Part shown: positions 16,389 to 27,100 of the stretch, piece after piece | How positions within the stretch are numbered: the stretch's first letter is position 1 | Layout: each line of letters opens with the position of its first letter | Source of the DNA: Oscillospiraceae bacterium | GTDB taxonomy: Bacteria; Bacillota; Clostridia; Oscillospirales; Oscillospiraceae | Assembly: GCA_020025595.1 (NCBI GenBank) | Contig: JAHHRV010000008.1 | Span: 1-64,000 of the forward strand | Reading direction: 5' to 3' | DNA: 64,000 bases | Position numbers and translations under genes: made by a program | The notes under the pieces: generated by a model | Told to the model about the DNA's origin: nothing | Databases searched by the model: none | What the model saw: only the letters and a program-made list of their open reading frames with translations

Positions 16389-17600
16389 ATGGATGTAGGA
16401 TTTGATATCATCAGGAAAATAGTCAAGTGCCTGTCAGGCCTGGAACTGCATGTAGTATCAGATTCTGACGATGGCTTGCTGGAAACTCTCGGAGAGCGAT
16501 TTCAGTGCCCTACCGGTTTTACCCGGACAGATGCGGAGCTTTTGCAAATTTTCAAGTCAATTGATCCTGATTGCATCTACGAAATCACTACATACCTGAA
16601 TATTCATTATCAGATTCTTTATGTGTCTGAGCATCATAGTTATCTGGTGCTCGGCCCGTGTCTGACCAGCCCTTTTTCTGAACAGGAAATGCTCTGCTAT
16701 CTGCAGCGGTATAAAGCAAAGGAATCCATCAGCCGGAAGGTCATCACATACTGTCAGCACCTGCCTGTGGTTGAGCACATTCAATTACATCAGCTGGGTA
16801 ATTTACTGGCCCAACACTTTCTCAATACCCAGGGGCCAATTCCGTACAAACGGATGGACTATAACTGGAACGATATGGTTCAAAAGGAACTCACGCTTGT
16901 GGATCATTACGAGGAGTTTTCAAAAATTCGGCGTGTCGAATTGCGCTACGAATTCAACACTGCCCTGACCGAAGCCGTTAAAGAAGGAAATCTGTTTCTG
17001 GCCTATTATTTTCTCCAACAGATCGAATTTCAGAATGATGATCTGGTTCGGACAAAAAATCTGCTGCGAAACACCCAGAACCTCTGCATCACGATCAACA
17101 CTCAGATGCGTCACGCCTTGGAAGAATGCGGAATTCACCCATATCGGCTGGATGCAGTATCCGGAGAGATTGCCAGGAATATTGAAAAACTTCCATCGAT
17201 CCAGGCAGCTGAAAGCTATGCCACCGACATCATCCGCCAGTATTGCGAGCTGTCCCAGGAGAACTTCTATCTGAACCTGAAGCCCTTTTCCAGGCAGGTG
17301 GTTACCTATATAAAGGCGCACCTTTCCGATAGTTTAACCGTAAAGTCCATTGCAAAGGTGCTGATGGTAAACCCGGACTATCTTTCAACCCGGTTCCATC
17401 AGGAAGTTGGAACCACTGTGATTGACTTTATCAACCAGGAGCGCATCGATCAGGCTGCGGTTCTGTTAAAACGAACGAATCTCCAGATTCAGCAGATCGC
17501 TTCCTCCGTGGGATATAATAACACCAGTTATTTTGCCAAGCAGTTTGCAAAATACCAGAAGATGACTCCCGGCGCATTCCGCAAAAAAGGAATCCTATAG
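16389..17600 (+). CDS. AraC-family transcriptional regulator
   Basis: This 403-residue regulator has the two AraC helix-turn-helix motifs at about residues 305-400 (SLTVKSIAKVLMVNPDYLSTRF and QQIASSVGYNNTSYFAKQFAKYQKMTPGAFR in pieces). The N-terminal about 290 residues are the ligand or signal part and show no cupin motif; this layout is common in clostridial regulators of sugar genes. The ATG at 16389 follows GGAGG (16377-16381) by 7 bases; the frame is open upstream without a ribosome site. Divergence from the GPH transporter-GH2 operon suggests it activates that operon. Confidence 0.9.
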   Translation: MDVGFDIIRKIVKCLSGLELHVVSDSDDGLLETLGERFQCPTGFTRTDAELLQIFKSIDPDCIYEITTYLNIHYQILYVSEHHSYLVLGPCLTSPFSEQEMLCYLQRYKAKESISRKVITYCQHLPVVEHIQLHQLGNLLAQHFLNTQGPIPYKRMDYNWNDMVQKELTLVDHYEEFSKIRRVELRYEFNTALTEAVKEGNLFLAYYFLQQIEFQNDDLVRTKNLLRNTQNLCITINTQMRHALEECGIHPYRLDAVSGEIARNIEKLPSIQAAESYATDIIRQYCELSQENFYLNLKPFSRQVVTYIKAHLSDSLTVKSIAKVLMVNPDYLSTRFHQEVGTTVIDFINQERIDQAAVLLKRTNLQIQQIASSVGYNNTSYFAKQFAKYQKMTPGAFRKKGIL

Positions 17601-17649
17601 TTGATTCTTACGAATATTATGCAATTCCATCGGCAGAATAATCGGGAAC

Positions 17650-17705
17650 TTGCATTTTGACTTTTCTGCCATTATAATGTGCGTAGATGCAAGGAATATA
17701 TTCCT
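17650..17705 (+). promoter_or_regulatory. mnmA promoter with downstream palindrome
   Basis: -35 TTGCAT (17650-17655) and -10 TATAAT (17673-17678) have a 17-bp spacer. A perfect 14-bp palindrome, AGGAATATATTCCT (17692-17705), starts about at the transcript start and could be a repressor site. No known regulator was recognised for it. Confidence 0.55.
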
Positions 17706-17804
17706 GCGCATAATGATCTTAGCTGAAAACCATATTTTCTGGTTCATGAAAAAAGTTCGCAGTACGATCAGATCATTGAAGAAACCAACCAGGATGTGAT
17801 TTTT

Positions 17805-18890
17805 ATGGATAACAAGCGTGCCTTAATCGCTATGAGCGGCGGTGTCGATTCCAGCGTGTCGGCAGCACTCATGAAACAACAGGGTTACGAATGCATCGGC
17901 GTCAATATGAAACTGTACGCCGGAAATATTGAAGATTCCGCAGGTGGAAAGACCTGCTGCTCACTGGAGGATGCAGAGGACGCCCGCAGCGTCTGCCACA
18001 GTCTGGGCATGAATTTTTATGTATTCAACTTTACAGAGGATTTTTCCAAAGAGGTCATCGACCGCTTTGTCTGCGCCTATGAATGCGGCGCAACCCCCAA
18101 TCCCTGCATTGACTGCAACAAATACATGAAATTCTCCAAGCTCTATGACCGGGCAAAGGTTCTGGGCTGTGACACCATCGTCACCGGCCACTACGCCAGA
18201 ATCACTTATGATTCCCAGCGCAACCGCTGGCTGCTGAGAAAGGCAAAAAACCTCGCAAAGGATCAGAGCTATGTATTGTATTTCCTGAGCCAGGAACAGC
18301 TGGCCCACACCAAGTTCCCTCTGGGTGAATTTGAATCCAAAGAGCAGGTCCGCAGCTTTGCCGATCAGTTTGATTTCATCAATGCCCGCAAGCACGACAG
18401 CCAGGACATCTGCTTTGTTCCCGACGGAAAATACGCAAAATTCCTCACGGAATATACCGGAAAAAACTATCCGGAAGGCCAGTTTGTCGATACCAAGGGC
18501 AATGTACTGGGCCAGCACAAGGGCATCGTTCGCTACACCATCGGACAGCGCCGCGGCCTCGGACTTGCGCTGCCTGAAAGTATGTATGTCAAATACAAGG
18601 ATATGGAAAAGAACCAGGTCGTGCTTTCCACCAATGCAGAGCTGTATTCTGACCGGCTGATTGCAGACAACTTCGTCTGGAGTGCCATCGATGCCCCCAC
18701 GGAGCCTCTGGCGACCAAAGCAAAGGTTCGCTATCAGGCAAAGGAAGCCGACGCAATCGCAACCGTCTTGCCGGACGGTCGCGTGGAAATTCGCTTTGCC
18801 GAGCCGCAGCGGGCGCTGACCATCGGTCAGGCTGTGGTTCTTTACGATGATGATATTGTTGTCGGCGGTGGCGTCATCCGAGAAGTATAA
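17805..18890 (+). CDS. mnmA: tRNA 2-thiouridylase MnmA
   Basis: It puts sulfur on U34 of Lys, Glu and Gln tRNAs. The 361-residue protein has the PP-loop SGGVDSS at residues 11-17 for ATP, the first catalytic cysteine in the TPNPCIDCN segment and the second in DSQDICFV, and the TIGQRRGLG tRNA-binding block. The ATG at 17805 is preferred over a GTG three codons upstream, which nearly touches the AGGA ribosome site. No cysteine desulfurase gene sits next to it, unlike in many Clostridia. It has its own promoter and a strong terminator. Confidence 0.96.
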   Translation: MDNKRALIAMSGGVDSSVSAALMKQQGYECIGVNMKLYAGNIEDSAGGKTCCSLEDAEDARSVCHSLGMNFYVFNFTEDFSKEVIDRFVCAYECGATPNPCIDCNKYMKFSKLYDRAKVLGCDTIVTGHYARITYDSQRNRWLLRKAKNLAKDQSYVLYFLSQEQLAHTKFPLGEFESKEQVRSFADQFDFINARKHDSQDICFVPDGKYAKFLTEYTGKNYPEGQFVDTKGNVLGQHKGIVRYTIGQRRGLGLALPESMYVKYKDMEKNQVVLSTNAELYSDRLIADNFVWSAIDAPTEPLATKAKVRYQAKEADAIATVLPDGRVEIRFAEPQRALTIGQAVVLYDDDIVVGGGVIREV

Positions 18891-18989
18891 CCTAGCCCCT
18901 TCAGGATAGGACCGCATATTTAGTTTCTATCATCTGCATCCATCCAGATTCGCTATAAAATGCAGATTCCTCAATTTGAAAACACATCA

Positions 18990-19027
18990 AAAAAGCACCG
19001 GATTTTACAAGAAATCCGGTGCTTTTT
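18990..19027. terminator. Bidirectional terminator after mnmA
   Basis: A 16-bp inverted repeat (arm AAAAAGCACCGGATTT) with a 6-base loop, with A and T tracts on both sides; it also serves the XRE gene on the other strand. Confidence 0.85.
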
Positions 19028-19101
19028 GATTTTTGCTCGCTCTCAGAACATTTTATATTCAACTGAAAGTATTTGAAGGACAGTAAAAGCAGAACTTTGG
19101 G

Positions 19102-19320
19102 CTATTCCTGTTCCTGATCGTGCTGATACTCCAAAATATCCCCGGGCTGGCAATCCAGCACTCTGCAGATCGCATCCAAGGTGGAAAAACGAATCGCACT
19201 TACTTTACCGGTTTTGATTTTGGAGAGGTTCACATTGGAAATTTCCACCTGTTCAGACAGATCCTTCAGACTGATTTTCCGATCCGCCATAACGCGATCC
19301 AAACGCAAAATGATTGCCAC
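19102..19320 (-). CDS. XRE-family regulator (YozG-like)
   Basis: This 72-residue protein is a bare Cro/CI helix-turn-helix: MADRKISLKDLSEQVEISN leads into the recognition helix VNLSKIKTGK, and LDAICRVLDCQPGDILEY closes the fold. It resembles YozG. It follows the DUF2975 membrane gene by 15 bases on the same strand, an arrangement that recurs in Firmicutes and suggests that the membrane partner modulates it. An inverted repeat upstream of the operon may be its operator. Confidence 0.9.
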   Translation of the reverse strand: MAIILRLDRVMADRKISLKDLSEQVEISNVNLSKIKTGKVSAIRFSTLDAICRVLDCQPGDILEYQHDQEQE

Positions 19321-19335
19321 GCAAATCTCCTCCTC

Positions 19336-19830
19336 TTACAGCAATTCGTCTACTTCCTTTTGCAATTCACAGCCGTACTCAAATATAAATGAAATTGCAA
19401 AAACCGTCAAGGCATCCAGTGGAAAGCTGAATGAAAAATAGGTACCTTCCCAAATAAACAAATCGTTGCACAGAAGTACCAAACTGATCCATCGCAGTTT
19501 TTTGACAATCTGATGCTGAAAAGGCGTTTCTCCTTTCAAAATACATTTACAGATGGCGTGAGACCAATAGGCGGGCAGTGCCGACAGAATAGCATGAATG
19601 GAAATAACAAAAAGTTCAAAGCAAAGAGCATTCCAGGTTGTATCTCTGCCATGAAAATTGACTATGGTATCTGCGCTGGGCTGATTCGGATATGGCTGCA
19701 TATGAGGCAATGTAGAAAAATATCCAGACGCTACCAGCATAATAATGCCTATAATTAAAAATAAAACAAAAACAATCATGCATACACGATTCATGACCTT
19801 CAGAACCTGCTGAGTTCTTTTCTGTTTCAT
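19336..19830 (-). CDS. DUF2975 membrane protein
   Basis: This 164-residue protein has four hydrophobic helices (about residues 15-37, 75-95, 115-135 and 137-155) and a KQKRTQQ basic start, matching the DUF2975 family. The family has no proven function; its constant pairing with a YozG-like XRE regulator, also seen here, suggests a membrane sensor or anti-regulator (inference). The ATG at 19830 follows AGGAGG by 9 bases; an in-frame TTG 7 codons upstream overlaps the ribosome site. The XRE gene is directly downstream. Confidence 0.82.
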   Translation of the reverse strand: MKQKRTQQVLKVMNRVCMIVFVLFLIIGIIMLVASGYFSTLPHMQPYPNQPSADTIVNFHGRDTTWNALCFELFVISIHAILSALPAYWSHAICKCILKGETPFQHQIVKKLRWISLVLLCNDLFIWEGTYFSFSFPLDALTVFAISFIFEYGCELQKEVDELL

Positions 19831-20082
19831 GCGAACAAACCTCCTGTCCAAGCCTGTGAGACGGTTAATATTTCCTTTGAAGCTTCATCTACATGGTAAC
19901 ACCTGTCATCACCCTTGTCAATAATAAATTAACGATAAACATTAATTATTAATTATTTATCATTAACTTCGTTTCATCTACAACCAATGTCGCTCTTAAT
20001 TTCTTCCACATAGGAATTAGGTTTCCCAGTCAGAACGGATGGCGTGAAGCCGACAAATCTTCCAGAATCATGGCTTGTTTTC
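19831..20082. other. AT-rich divergent intergenic region
   Basis: No gene is seen here. It holds the promoter and inverted repeat of the DUF2975-XRE operon; 19967-20082 shows nothing recognisable. Confidence 0.5.
19893..19966 (-). promoter_or_regulatory. Promoter and candidate operator of the DUF2975-XRE operon
   Basis: Minus strand -35 TTGACA (19916-19921) and -10 TACCAT (19893-19898) have a 17-bp spacer. Just upstream, TTAACGATAAA (19929-19939) and TTTATCATTAA (19956-19966) form an 11-bp inverted repeat with one mismatch. Its position suggests an activator or autoregulator site. Confidence 0.5.
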
Positions 20083-20111
20083 TTGCAATCGTGTGATGTA
20101 TGTTATATCAT
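20083..20111 (+). promoter_or_regulatory. Promoter of the phosphoesterase gene
   Basis: -35 TTGCAA (20083-20088) and -10 TATCAT (20106-20111), 17-bp spacer. Confidence 0.45.
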
Positions 20112-20213
20112 TACAAGCGTCGGCTGCAGTAGCTGCCAACAGGAAACTGTAGGAACATAGGCAGAATCTGTTTGAGCGCTGTGATACTTCGCACACGGAA
20201 AGGAAGAAAAAGG

Positions 20214-20942
20214 ATGTCGGTTTATTGTATGTCAGATATCCATGGACAAATCGGAGCATTCCATGAGATGCTCAAAAAGATAGAGTTTTCCCCTGATGAT
20301 ACCCTGTATATCATTGGAGATGTGGTCGACCGAGGACCCTGCGGAATAGAGCTCCTTCAGGAAATCATGCGTACCCCTAACATAACCTTGCTGCTGGGAA
20401 ATCACGAACTGATGATGCGGGAGTATTTAAGTCCCGATGCCACCGAAAAGCAAATCAATCGTTGGAACAGAAATCGAAATCTGCCGACACTGAGAGGATT
20501 TCAGGCTCTATCTCCGTCGGAGCAGGAGAAAATCCTTGAATTTGTAGGCAACCGCCCAAACTCCATGGAACTCACTGTGGGCAATACCCGGTTCTATCTG
20601 GTCCATGGCTGGCCGGGAGATAATACTCACGATGCAGTCTGGGGACGACCTGCCGGAATCGATTTTCCAAATCCTTTGCCCGATCGACAGCTAATTGTCG
20701 GACATACACCGGTTTCTTATCTTTTGTGCGGAGCAGACGAGAAAGAAGAAGCATATTTGAGAGAGCTTGAAGAAGCCGGAAATCATGTAAAAATTCTTCA
20801 CGCTCCGGGCTTTATTGATATTGACTGTGGCTGCGGTTATCCATTTCATAGTTGTGCATTAAGCTGCCTTCGGCTGGATGATATGGAAGAATTCTATGTC
20901 CCGGTTTATACCAGCCATATGGACGAAAAGGAAAGCACATAA
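20214..20942 (+). CDS. Metallophosphoesterase, PPP/ApaH-like
   Basis: This 242-residue protein has the two-metal phosphoesterase motifs in order: SDIHG (residues 7-11), GDVVDRG, GNHE, then VHGWPG and GHTP. The layout matches the serine/threonine protein phosphatase and diadenosine-tetraphosphatase branch rather than exonucleases. Whether it acts on phosphoproteins or Ap4A cannot be told. The ATG at 20214 follows a GGAAAGGAAG ribosome site. It stands alone, and bases 20943-21100 after it hold no gene. Confidence 0.9.
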   Translation: MSVYCMSDIHGQIGAFHEMLKKIEFSPDDTLYIIGDVVDRGPCGIELLQEIMRTPNITLLLGNHELMMREYLSPDATEKQINRWNRNRNLPTLRGFQALSPSEQEKILEFVGNRPNSMELTVGNTRFYLVHGWPGDNTHDAVWGRPAGIDFPNPLPDRQLIVGHTPVSYLLCGADEKEEAYLRELEEAGNHVKILHAPGFIDIDCGCGYPFHSCALSCLRLDDMEEFYVPVYTSHMDEKEST

Positions 20943-21100
20943 AACCAGATCAGCACAGTTTTCCTGTTTCAGGGCGTAAATGCTCGAATTTATATGATTG
21001 CGGCTCACGAAACTGCCAGTAAGTCATCATTCGCTTTCAGTAAAGTTTTTATTTACCCCGGTAAAGCCAGGGTGATATTCCAAATAAATTGCTTAATAAA

Positions 21101-21133
21101 AGATCCCCGCAGGATGATATCCTGCGGGGATCT
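21101..21133 (-). terminator. Terminator of the sialidase gene
   Basis: A 13-bp stem (AGATCCCCGCAGG/CCTGCGGGGATCT) with a 7-base loop lies 8 bases past the stop and is followed by TTTTATT on the minus strand. Confidence 0.85.
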
Positions 21134-21140
21134 GCGTTAG

Positions 21141-24100
21141 TTAGTTATGATATTTCTTTTTGCCATAGACAGCAATCACTGCAATGCAGAGACCACTGAT
21201 GACAGCCAATACGCTCCAAAGAAGTACCTGGCTGTTATCACCTGTCTGTGGGCGATTTCCCTGCCCCGGTGTTGCGGGAACAGGCTTGCTAGGTTCAGTG
21301 GGCTCGCTGGGTTCAGTAGGCACACTGGGTTCAGTAGGAACACTGGGTTCAGTGGGCTCGCTGGGTTCAGTAGGCACGCTGGGTTCAGTAGGCTCGCCGG
21401 GCTCAGTAGGCTCGCTGGGTTCCGTAGGCTCGCTGGGTTCCGTAGGCTCGCTGGGTTCAGTAGGCTCGCTGGGTTCCGTAGGCACGCTGGGTTCCGTAGG
21501 CACGCTGGGTTCCGTAGGAACAACAGGAATCTCAGCCGTTTCCTCAAATCCACAAACCGTACATCTATGAACCTTCAGACCTGTTTCCGTTTCAGTAGGA
21601 GCCTTGACTTCAGTCCAATCACCGAAGGTATGCTCTGCCAGATCTTGCTTCTCGCCGCAATTGCACTCGTGCCAGTGACCAGATGCATCATGCTTCCACT
21701 CTTCCCCGGTGCTGTGTGCAACAGTGATATGATAAACATTTTTTCCGACCTGAACATCGGCAGTACCGGCGGTCTTAGCTGTGATGGAGAGCTTAGCTTC
21801 ATAGTACGAAACAGAATCCGTAACCTTTTCGGCATTGGGATCGACCTTCAGGCTCTGTGCATACTTGTTCTCGTTGTCGGTAGTGGGATACAAGACATAG
21901 AGATCCTTGCCAACAGAAGCAGCAATGAGGTAGAAGCCGCCATCCTGAATATCAGCAAGCTTCGTCACCTGAACATAACCGGGAAGATCAGACTGCTCGT
22001 CCTTTGCTGCAGGACGGTAGAGCTTGAACTCGCAGGCCGGAGTATTCGCAGGATTGCCAACCCGGTCAAAGTTTGCAAGCTTTCCTTTTTTGTTGTCACG
22101 CCAGAAATACAGGTAACTGGCATCGGTGTGGATATAGAATGTGCCGTTGGGATTTTGCGTCAGAGTTGCAACGGTTTCCGTTTTTGCTGTAGGATAGCCA
22201 ATTGTTGCGGTAGACAGCCACAGCTGAGTGCCGTCCGCAGTCTGAGCTGTGATCTGGATGCCAGTCTTGTTGGTTCCGACAAACCGGAACAGTGCGGAAC
22301 TGAGCGGTGCCAGTTCTCCACCAAACTGTACATCTGTACCCTTATGGCCCTGTGCGCCGTTCACGACAGGAACTTTCTTTTCTTCCTTCATGATCTGTGC
22401 GTCCACAGCCTTAGGATTGCTGTTATTCACCACATCCGTTGTCTTTGCGGGGAAGGATTTGGTCTCGCCGCAGGAGAGCTGCACATCCACATCCTCTATC
22501 TGCAAAATATCCTTCATCGCAATGTTCACATAGGTGATAGCAGCAGGATATCTCTCATGGCTCTCGTAAAGCAAGCCAATGGAGCCATCCTTCAGCTCGG
22601 TAAGGCTGGAATAAGCATACATGACACCGCGCTTTGTGACCTCATAGGTGCCGATGTGGGTCATAGTATTATCGCTCTCCAGATTGAAAGCGTAGATCTT
22701 ACCGTTTGTACGGCGGGGGTTGCTGGTACCGGTAGCAGTGGAAACCAGAATCACAGGTTTGCCATTGATTTCCTTAGAGTAGCGAATAGCAGAAAGTTGT
22801 GTCTGATGTGCCTTTACAACACCAGGCTGCGTGACAGGCTCCCCAGCAATCCATTCTTGCTTTTCGGAATCCCAAGTGAAATCAGTGTAGCGCAAAGTGT
22901 TAAGGTTGTCACGGTAGAACTGGCGAACAGTCTTACCGTCAATCTTCACCAATGCGCTCTCGCTGGAAACATTATTCGTGGAGTCTCCAGCAGGTGTCGC
23001 ATTAGGAGAACGCTTCCAGGTCTTACCCTGATCCCGGGTGTAAACGAAGTTAGCACGCTCGGGGGCGTGATCGTAACAGGGCAGCAGCACCATGCCATCA
23101 TCCATGCAAATACCTGCACCGGGGCCCGTACCGTAGAATACATAGCTAGAGTATTCATCTCTTACCTGAGGAGTCAGAATCGTAGGAGCGGACCAGGTTT
23201 CGCCGCCGTCCTTAGAAGTCACAAGCCACAGGTAATTTGCAGCAGCAACATGGAGAATTGCATTGGTGAAGAACACATTCTGTTTAACATACTTGTCGCT
23301 GCCCAGCTGCTGGCAGTAGAGAGGCTTTTTCTCTACATTATAGAGATAGAAATACTCATCAACATAGTAAACAGGTGTCTTGGTGTTATCGCCCTTGGTG
23401 ATAACAGGTGCATAGCCATTCTGGAAGTCGCCCACATAGAATGCATAGTTATCATGGGTGTGATCATTCACACTTGTGTAGAGTACCATGCGGCGGACAC
23501 CGTCCACGGTCTCATAGCCGGTCAGAGCCTTGAGGGTCATCGTCCAGTTGCCACCGGGCATCACATCAGTCATAAGATACAGCGTGCCATCCTTACCCTG
23601 TGCCAGGACAGGATCGATAAATGTGGTAGACTGTTTATTATGCTGGTTGACGCTGTCGTTAAAGAAGTTGGGGAAGCTATATTTCCAGGTCTTACCATTG
23701 TCCTTGGAGATACTCAGCATGGTATCAACATTGAAACCATCAAAGAAATAATTCCAGCGAGAATCAGCAGCAGCCACAAGAGTGCCATCTGTCAAGGTGA
23801 TGATAGAGGGAATACGATAGTTGCCCACACCGCCGGAACCTGCCTTGAAGGGCTGATCCTGTGTAGTGCCGGGAGCGGGAGCGCCATCTGCAATCAGCTC
23901 TGCCTTGGGTACTTTTGTGAGGACTGCATTGTTGAGCTTTTCCTCAGCAGCCTTCACAGCCTCGGCGGTTGTCGTTTCATCGTCACGAACCTTGATGGCT
24001 TCACCAAGAGCGGCCTGAATCTCAGTGCCACTCTCGTCAGAGAGCTTTGTAAGATCCAGCGCCTGTGCCTGTGCAATGGCTGCCTTCAAACCTTCCTTGT

Positions 24101-27100
24101 TGACAATCACCACATCGTCCTTTGTGTACAGATAAATGGGATAGCGAGGAGCAGAAATGCTAGGTCCCCAGAAATTAGTCATAAAGGTCTTGCCGTTTGC
24201 AGTAAACTCATTGGCATCGCCCTTCAGGTTAAAGTCCAAAACCCGAGTACCGTCGCCGAACAGAATGAAGCTGCCATCCTGCTTCATGGTCACTGTAAAG
24301 TTCATAGACTTGTCCGTCAGCATTTTGCCGCTCATACCGGGCTCCATTGCCAGATACAGGCCGTTACTGCCACGGAATGTATACTTTTTTCCGCTGGGAG
24401 TTGCCGTAAAGTGGAGGCTCTCCATAGTCAGGGCCTTCTGATCACTTTCGTGAACTGCGGAAACTTTATCATCAGCAATGGTGAGGTTTGCAACAAAGCA
24501 ACCCTTATCCTTCTCGATTCCGATAGCATTACCAGCAGGGGTATCGGCATGGTCTTTGTCCGGGTAAAATGCATGGAGCTTGCCATCGCTATCCTTGGCA
24601 ACGATCAAATAGGGCTTGGTCGCATCCAATACATTATTCGTAACACGGGTATAGCCGGGGATGGTCAGAGGATCAGCCTGTTCATCCAGAGAGCCCTCGA
24701 AGTTTACAACAGTATTGGCATTTTTTTCATGAGCCTGAATCTCAAAGGTGAAATTCTTGTCTGCAGGAAGATTCTTGAGGGTTGCCTTCTGGCCACCCAG
24801 AACTGTCACGCTGTAACGCTGATTTGCAGCAGCATCCACAGCAGTCAGTGTGACCTCTGCGAAGGTGCCGTTCAGAGATACAGTATCCAGAACTGCTGTA
24901 CCATCCTTAAAGGCAACATAGGGAGTCTGGGTGCCTGTTTTCTGTGCGGTATGGAGATCATAGCCATGGTTATAGATGCGGCTGCTTGCCTTGGCAAGAC
25001 CGGTCTCCTCCAGCAGCATTTTGAGCATCCACTGATGACCAATAGCGTTGGGGTGGATATTGTCGTTATAGATCAAACCTGCCAGATAAGGGCGGGCAGA
25101 CAGCACATCGTGCCAAACTGTGTTCTGATCCACAACCGTCAGATTTCTAGCTTCGGCCACCTTCTTGATGATCTTTGTCTGCGGAACATAGGGGTTATTG
25201 ATACTCTTCTGGCACACAGGGGTGCGGAGCACAACCGTAGCGCCCTTTGCCTGAATGGCATCCACAATCTTTATCAGATTTCCCTCGTAATTTGCTTCTT
25301 TTGTGCAGTTTGTGCCCAGCATCACGAATACAACATCGGGCTTATACTTATTGAGACGCTCATTGATGTAGCTGAGCGTGTCAACAGTTGCGGCACTGGA
25401 TACAGCCGTGTTGATAACTACATCATCATGGCGACCCAGGTCGTCCTTCAGGTATTTTTCAAAGGACTGACTGATAGAGTCGTAGCCGCAGGTATGGAGT
25501 GCACCATGGGTGATGGAGTCGCCCATGAACATCCAGGTCAGGGGCTCACCGCTGTTAACAATGTCAGTGAGTACACCGGTCTTATCTGCAACCACAGTAC
25601 CCTTGACACCGCTGGACACAGTGCCAGTCATCTGAGGCAGTTTTGCGCCGCTGGCGGTATCGGTCATGGTAAGTGTGTAAGAAGCACCAGCAGGAAGCTT
25701 CTCCAGAGTAAAGATTCCGGTGCCTTCACCGGTCAGTGTGTAGCTACCGGTCAGTTCCAGAGCGTACTTGACGCTGGAAACATCACCGGGCAGTTCCACA
25801 GTGAGCTTGTCGGCTCCTGCGGTAACAACTGCGGGAGTTGCCAGATAGGAAGCGTACTGCTCGGTAAGATGAGGGAATCCGCTGGGAACGGTAGTAGCAG
25901 GATAATTTGCAGTACTTCCGTAGACAGCCTGGCTCAGCAGGCGTCCGGCTTCCAGATGTCCCTTTGCGGTCAGATAACCACGGCTGTTCGTGGGCAGTGC
26001 AGTTTTGGACAGATCCACGATCTGAACCCGTGCCTGCTCCTCAGTCTTGAGGGCAGTAACCACTTCCCGGACAGCAGCTGCATAGCTTTCTGCGTTTTCA
26101 ATGCCCTGATAGGGGGTCATGATGACAGCAAAGCCTGTGCCCGCTCTCAGAGCCAGAGCCTTATTGATGTAGTTTGCAAGATCCTTCTTAAAGGTCTCGA
26201 CACCGGCAGTACCGGCAGCGCAGTCCTCGGGACCTACAAAGTAAACCGCAGCTTTGGGAGCAAGATCAGCTGCACGGTTGTCAAAAGCGTTCAGGGAATC
26301 TGCCAGAGTCTGTCCCTTCTTTGCCACATTGAACACAAACCGCTGACGGGCGACCCACTTCTCTCTCGCATTGGTCCAGCGGATATATTCTTCAAACTGG
26401 TAGATATAGCTGCGAGCCTCTCCGATGTCGTCGAAGCTGCCCTGGGTCACAGCACCGCCGTCGAACATCCAAGTGTTGTCGGTGTTCTCAGCGCCGGTTC
26501 TGTCAAACATTTTCCTGATGTCTCTTCCAATGACAGGTGCGGCAGGCTCCTCAGGAGCAACTGTGCCATTCTGTGTAAACAGATAGATGGGGAACTTATC
26601 ATTTCTTCCGGGTCCCCAGAAATTGGTATTGAGATTCTTCGTTTCAGCAGATTTGGGATCGCCGTGCTTGTTGAGATCCAGAATCCGGGCTCCGTCGCTG
26701 AAGAGTCTATAGCTTCCATCAGGCTTAGCCGTGACAGTGAAGTTCATTGGCATTTCCGTCAGCATTCTGTTTCCACCATTACCGGACTCCAACGCCAGAT
26801 ACAGGCCATTGCTGCCCCGGAAGGTATATTTTCCGCCATTTTTTCTGACGGTAAAATGCAGGTCATCGACATTCAGCGCCTGTTTGTCACTTTCGTGAAC
26901 AGCGGTGATTTTCTCGCCCTGCATGGTAAGTGCTGCCACGAAGCAGCCCTTATCTTCCTCGGTGCCGATGGCATTGCCCGCAGGGGCATTGGCATGGGCC
27001 TTATCGGGATAAAATGCATAGAGATTACCCTCGCTGTCTCTGGAGACAATCAGATAAAACTTATTGGTCTCCAGCTGCGCATTCGTCACCTGGGTATAGC

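Noticed and set aside
21285..21518. Regular short repeats that could suggest a CRISPR array
   Set aside because: The 18-bp units are contiguous, in frame and encode PTEPS repeats of a wall stalk; there are no spacers.
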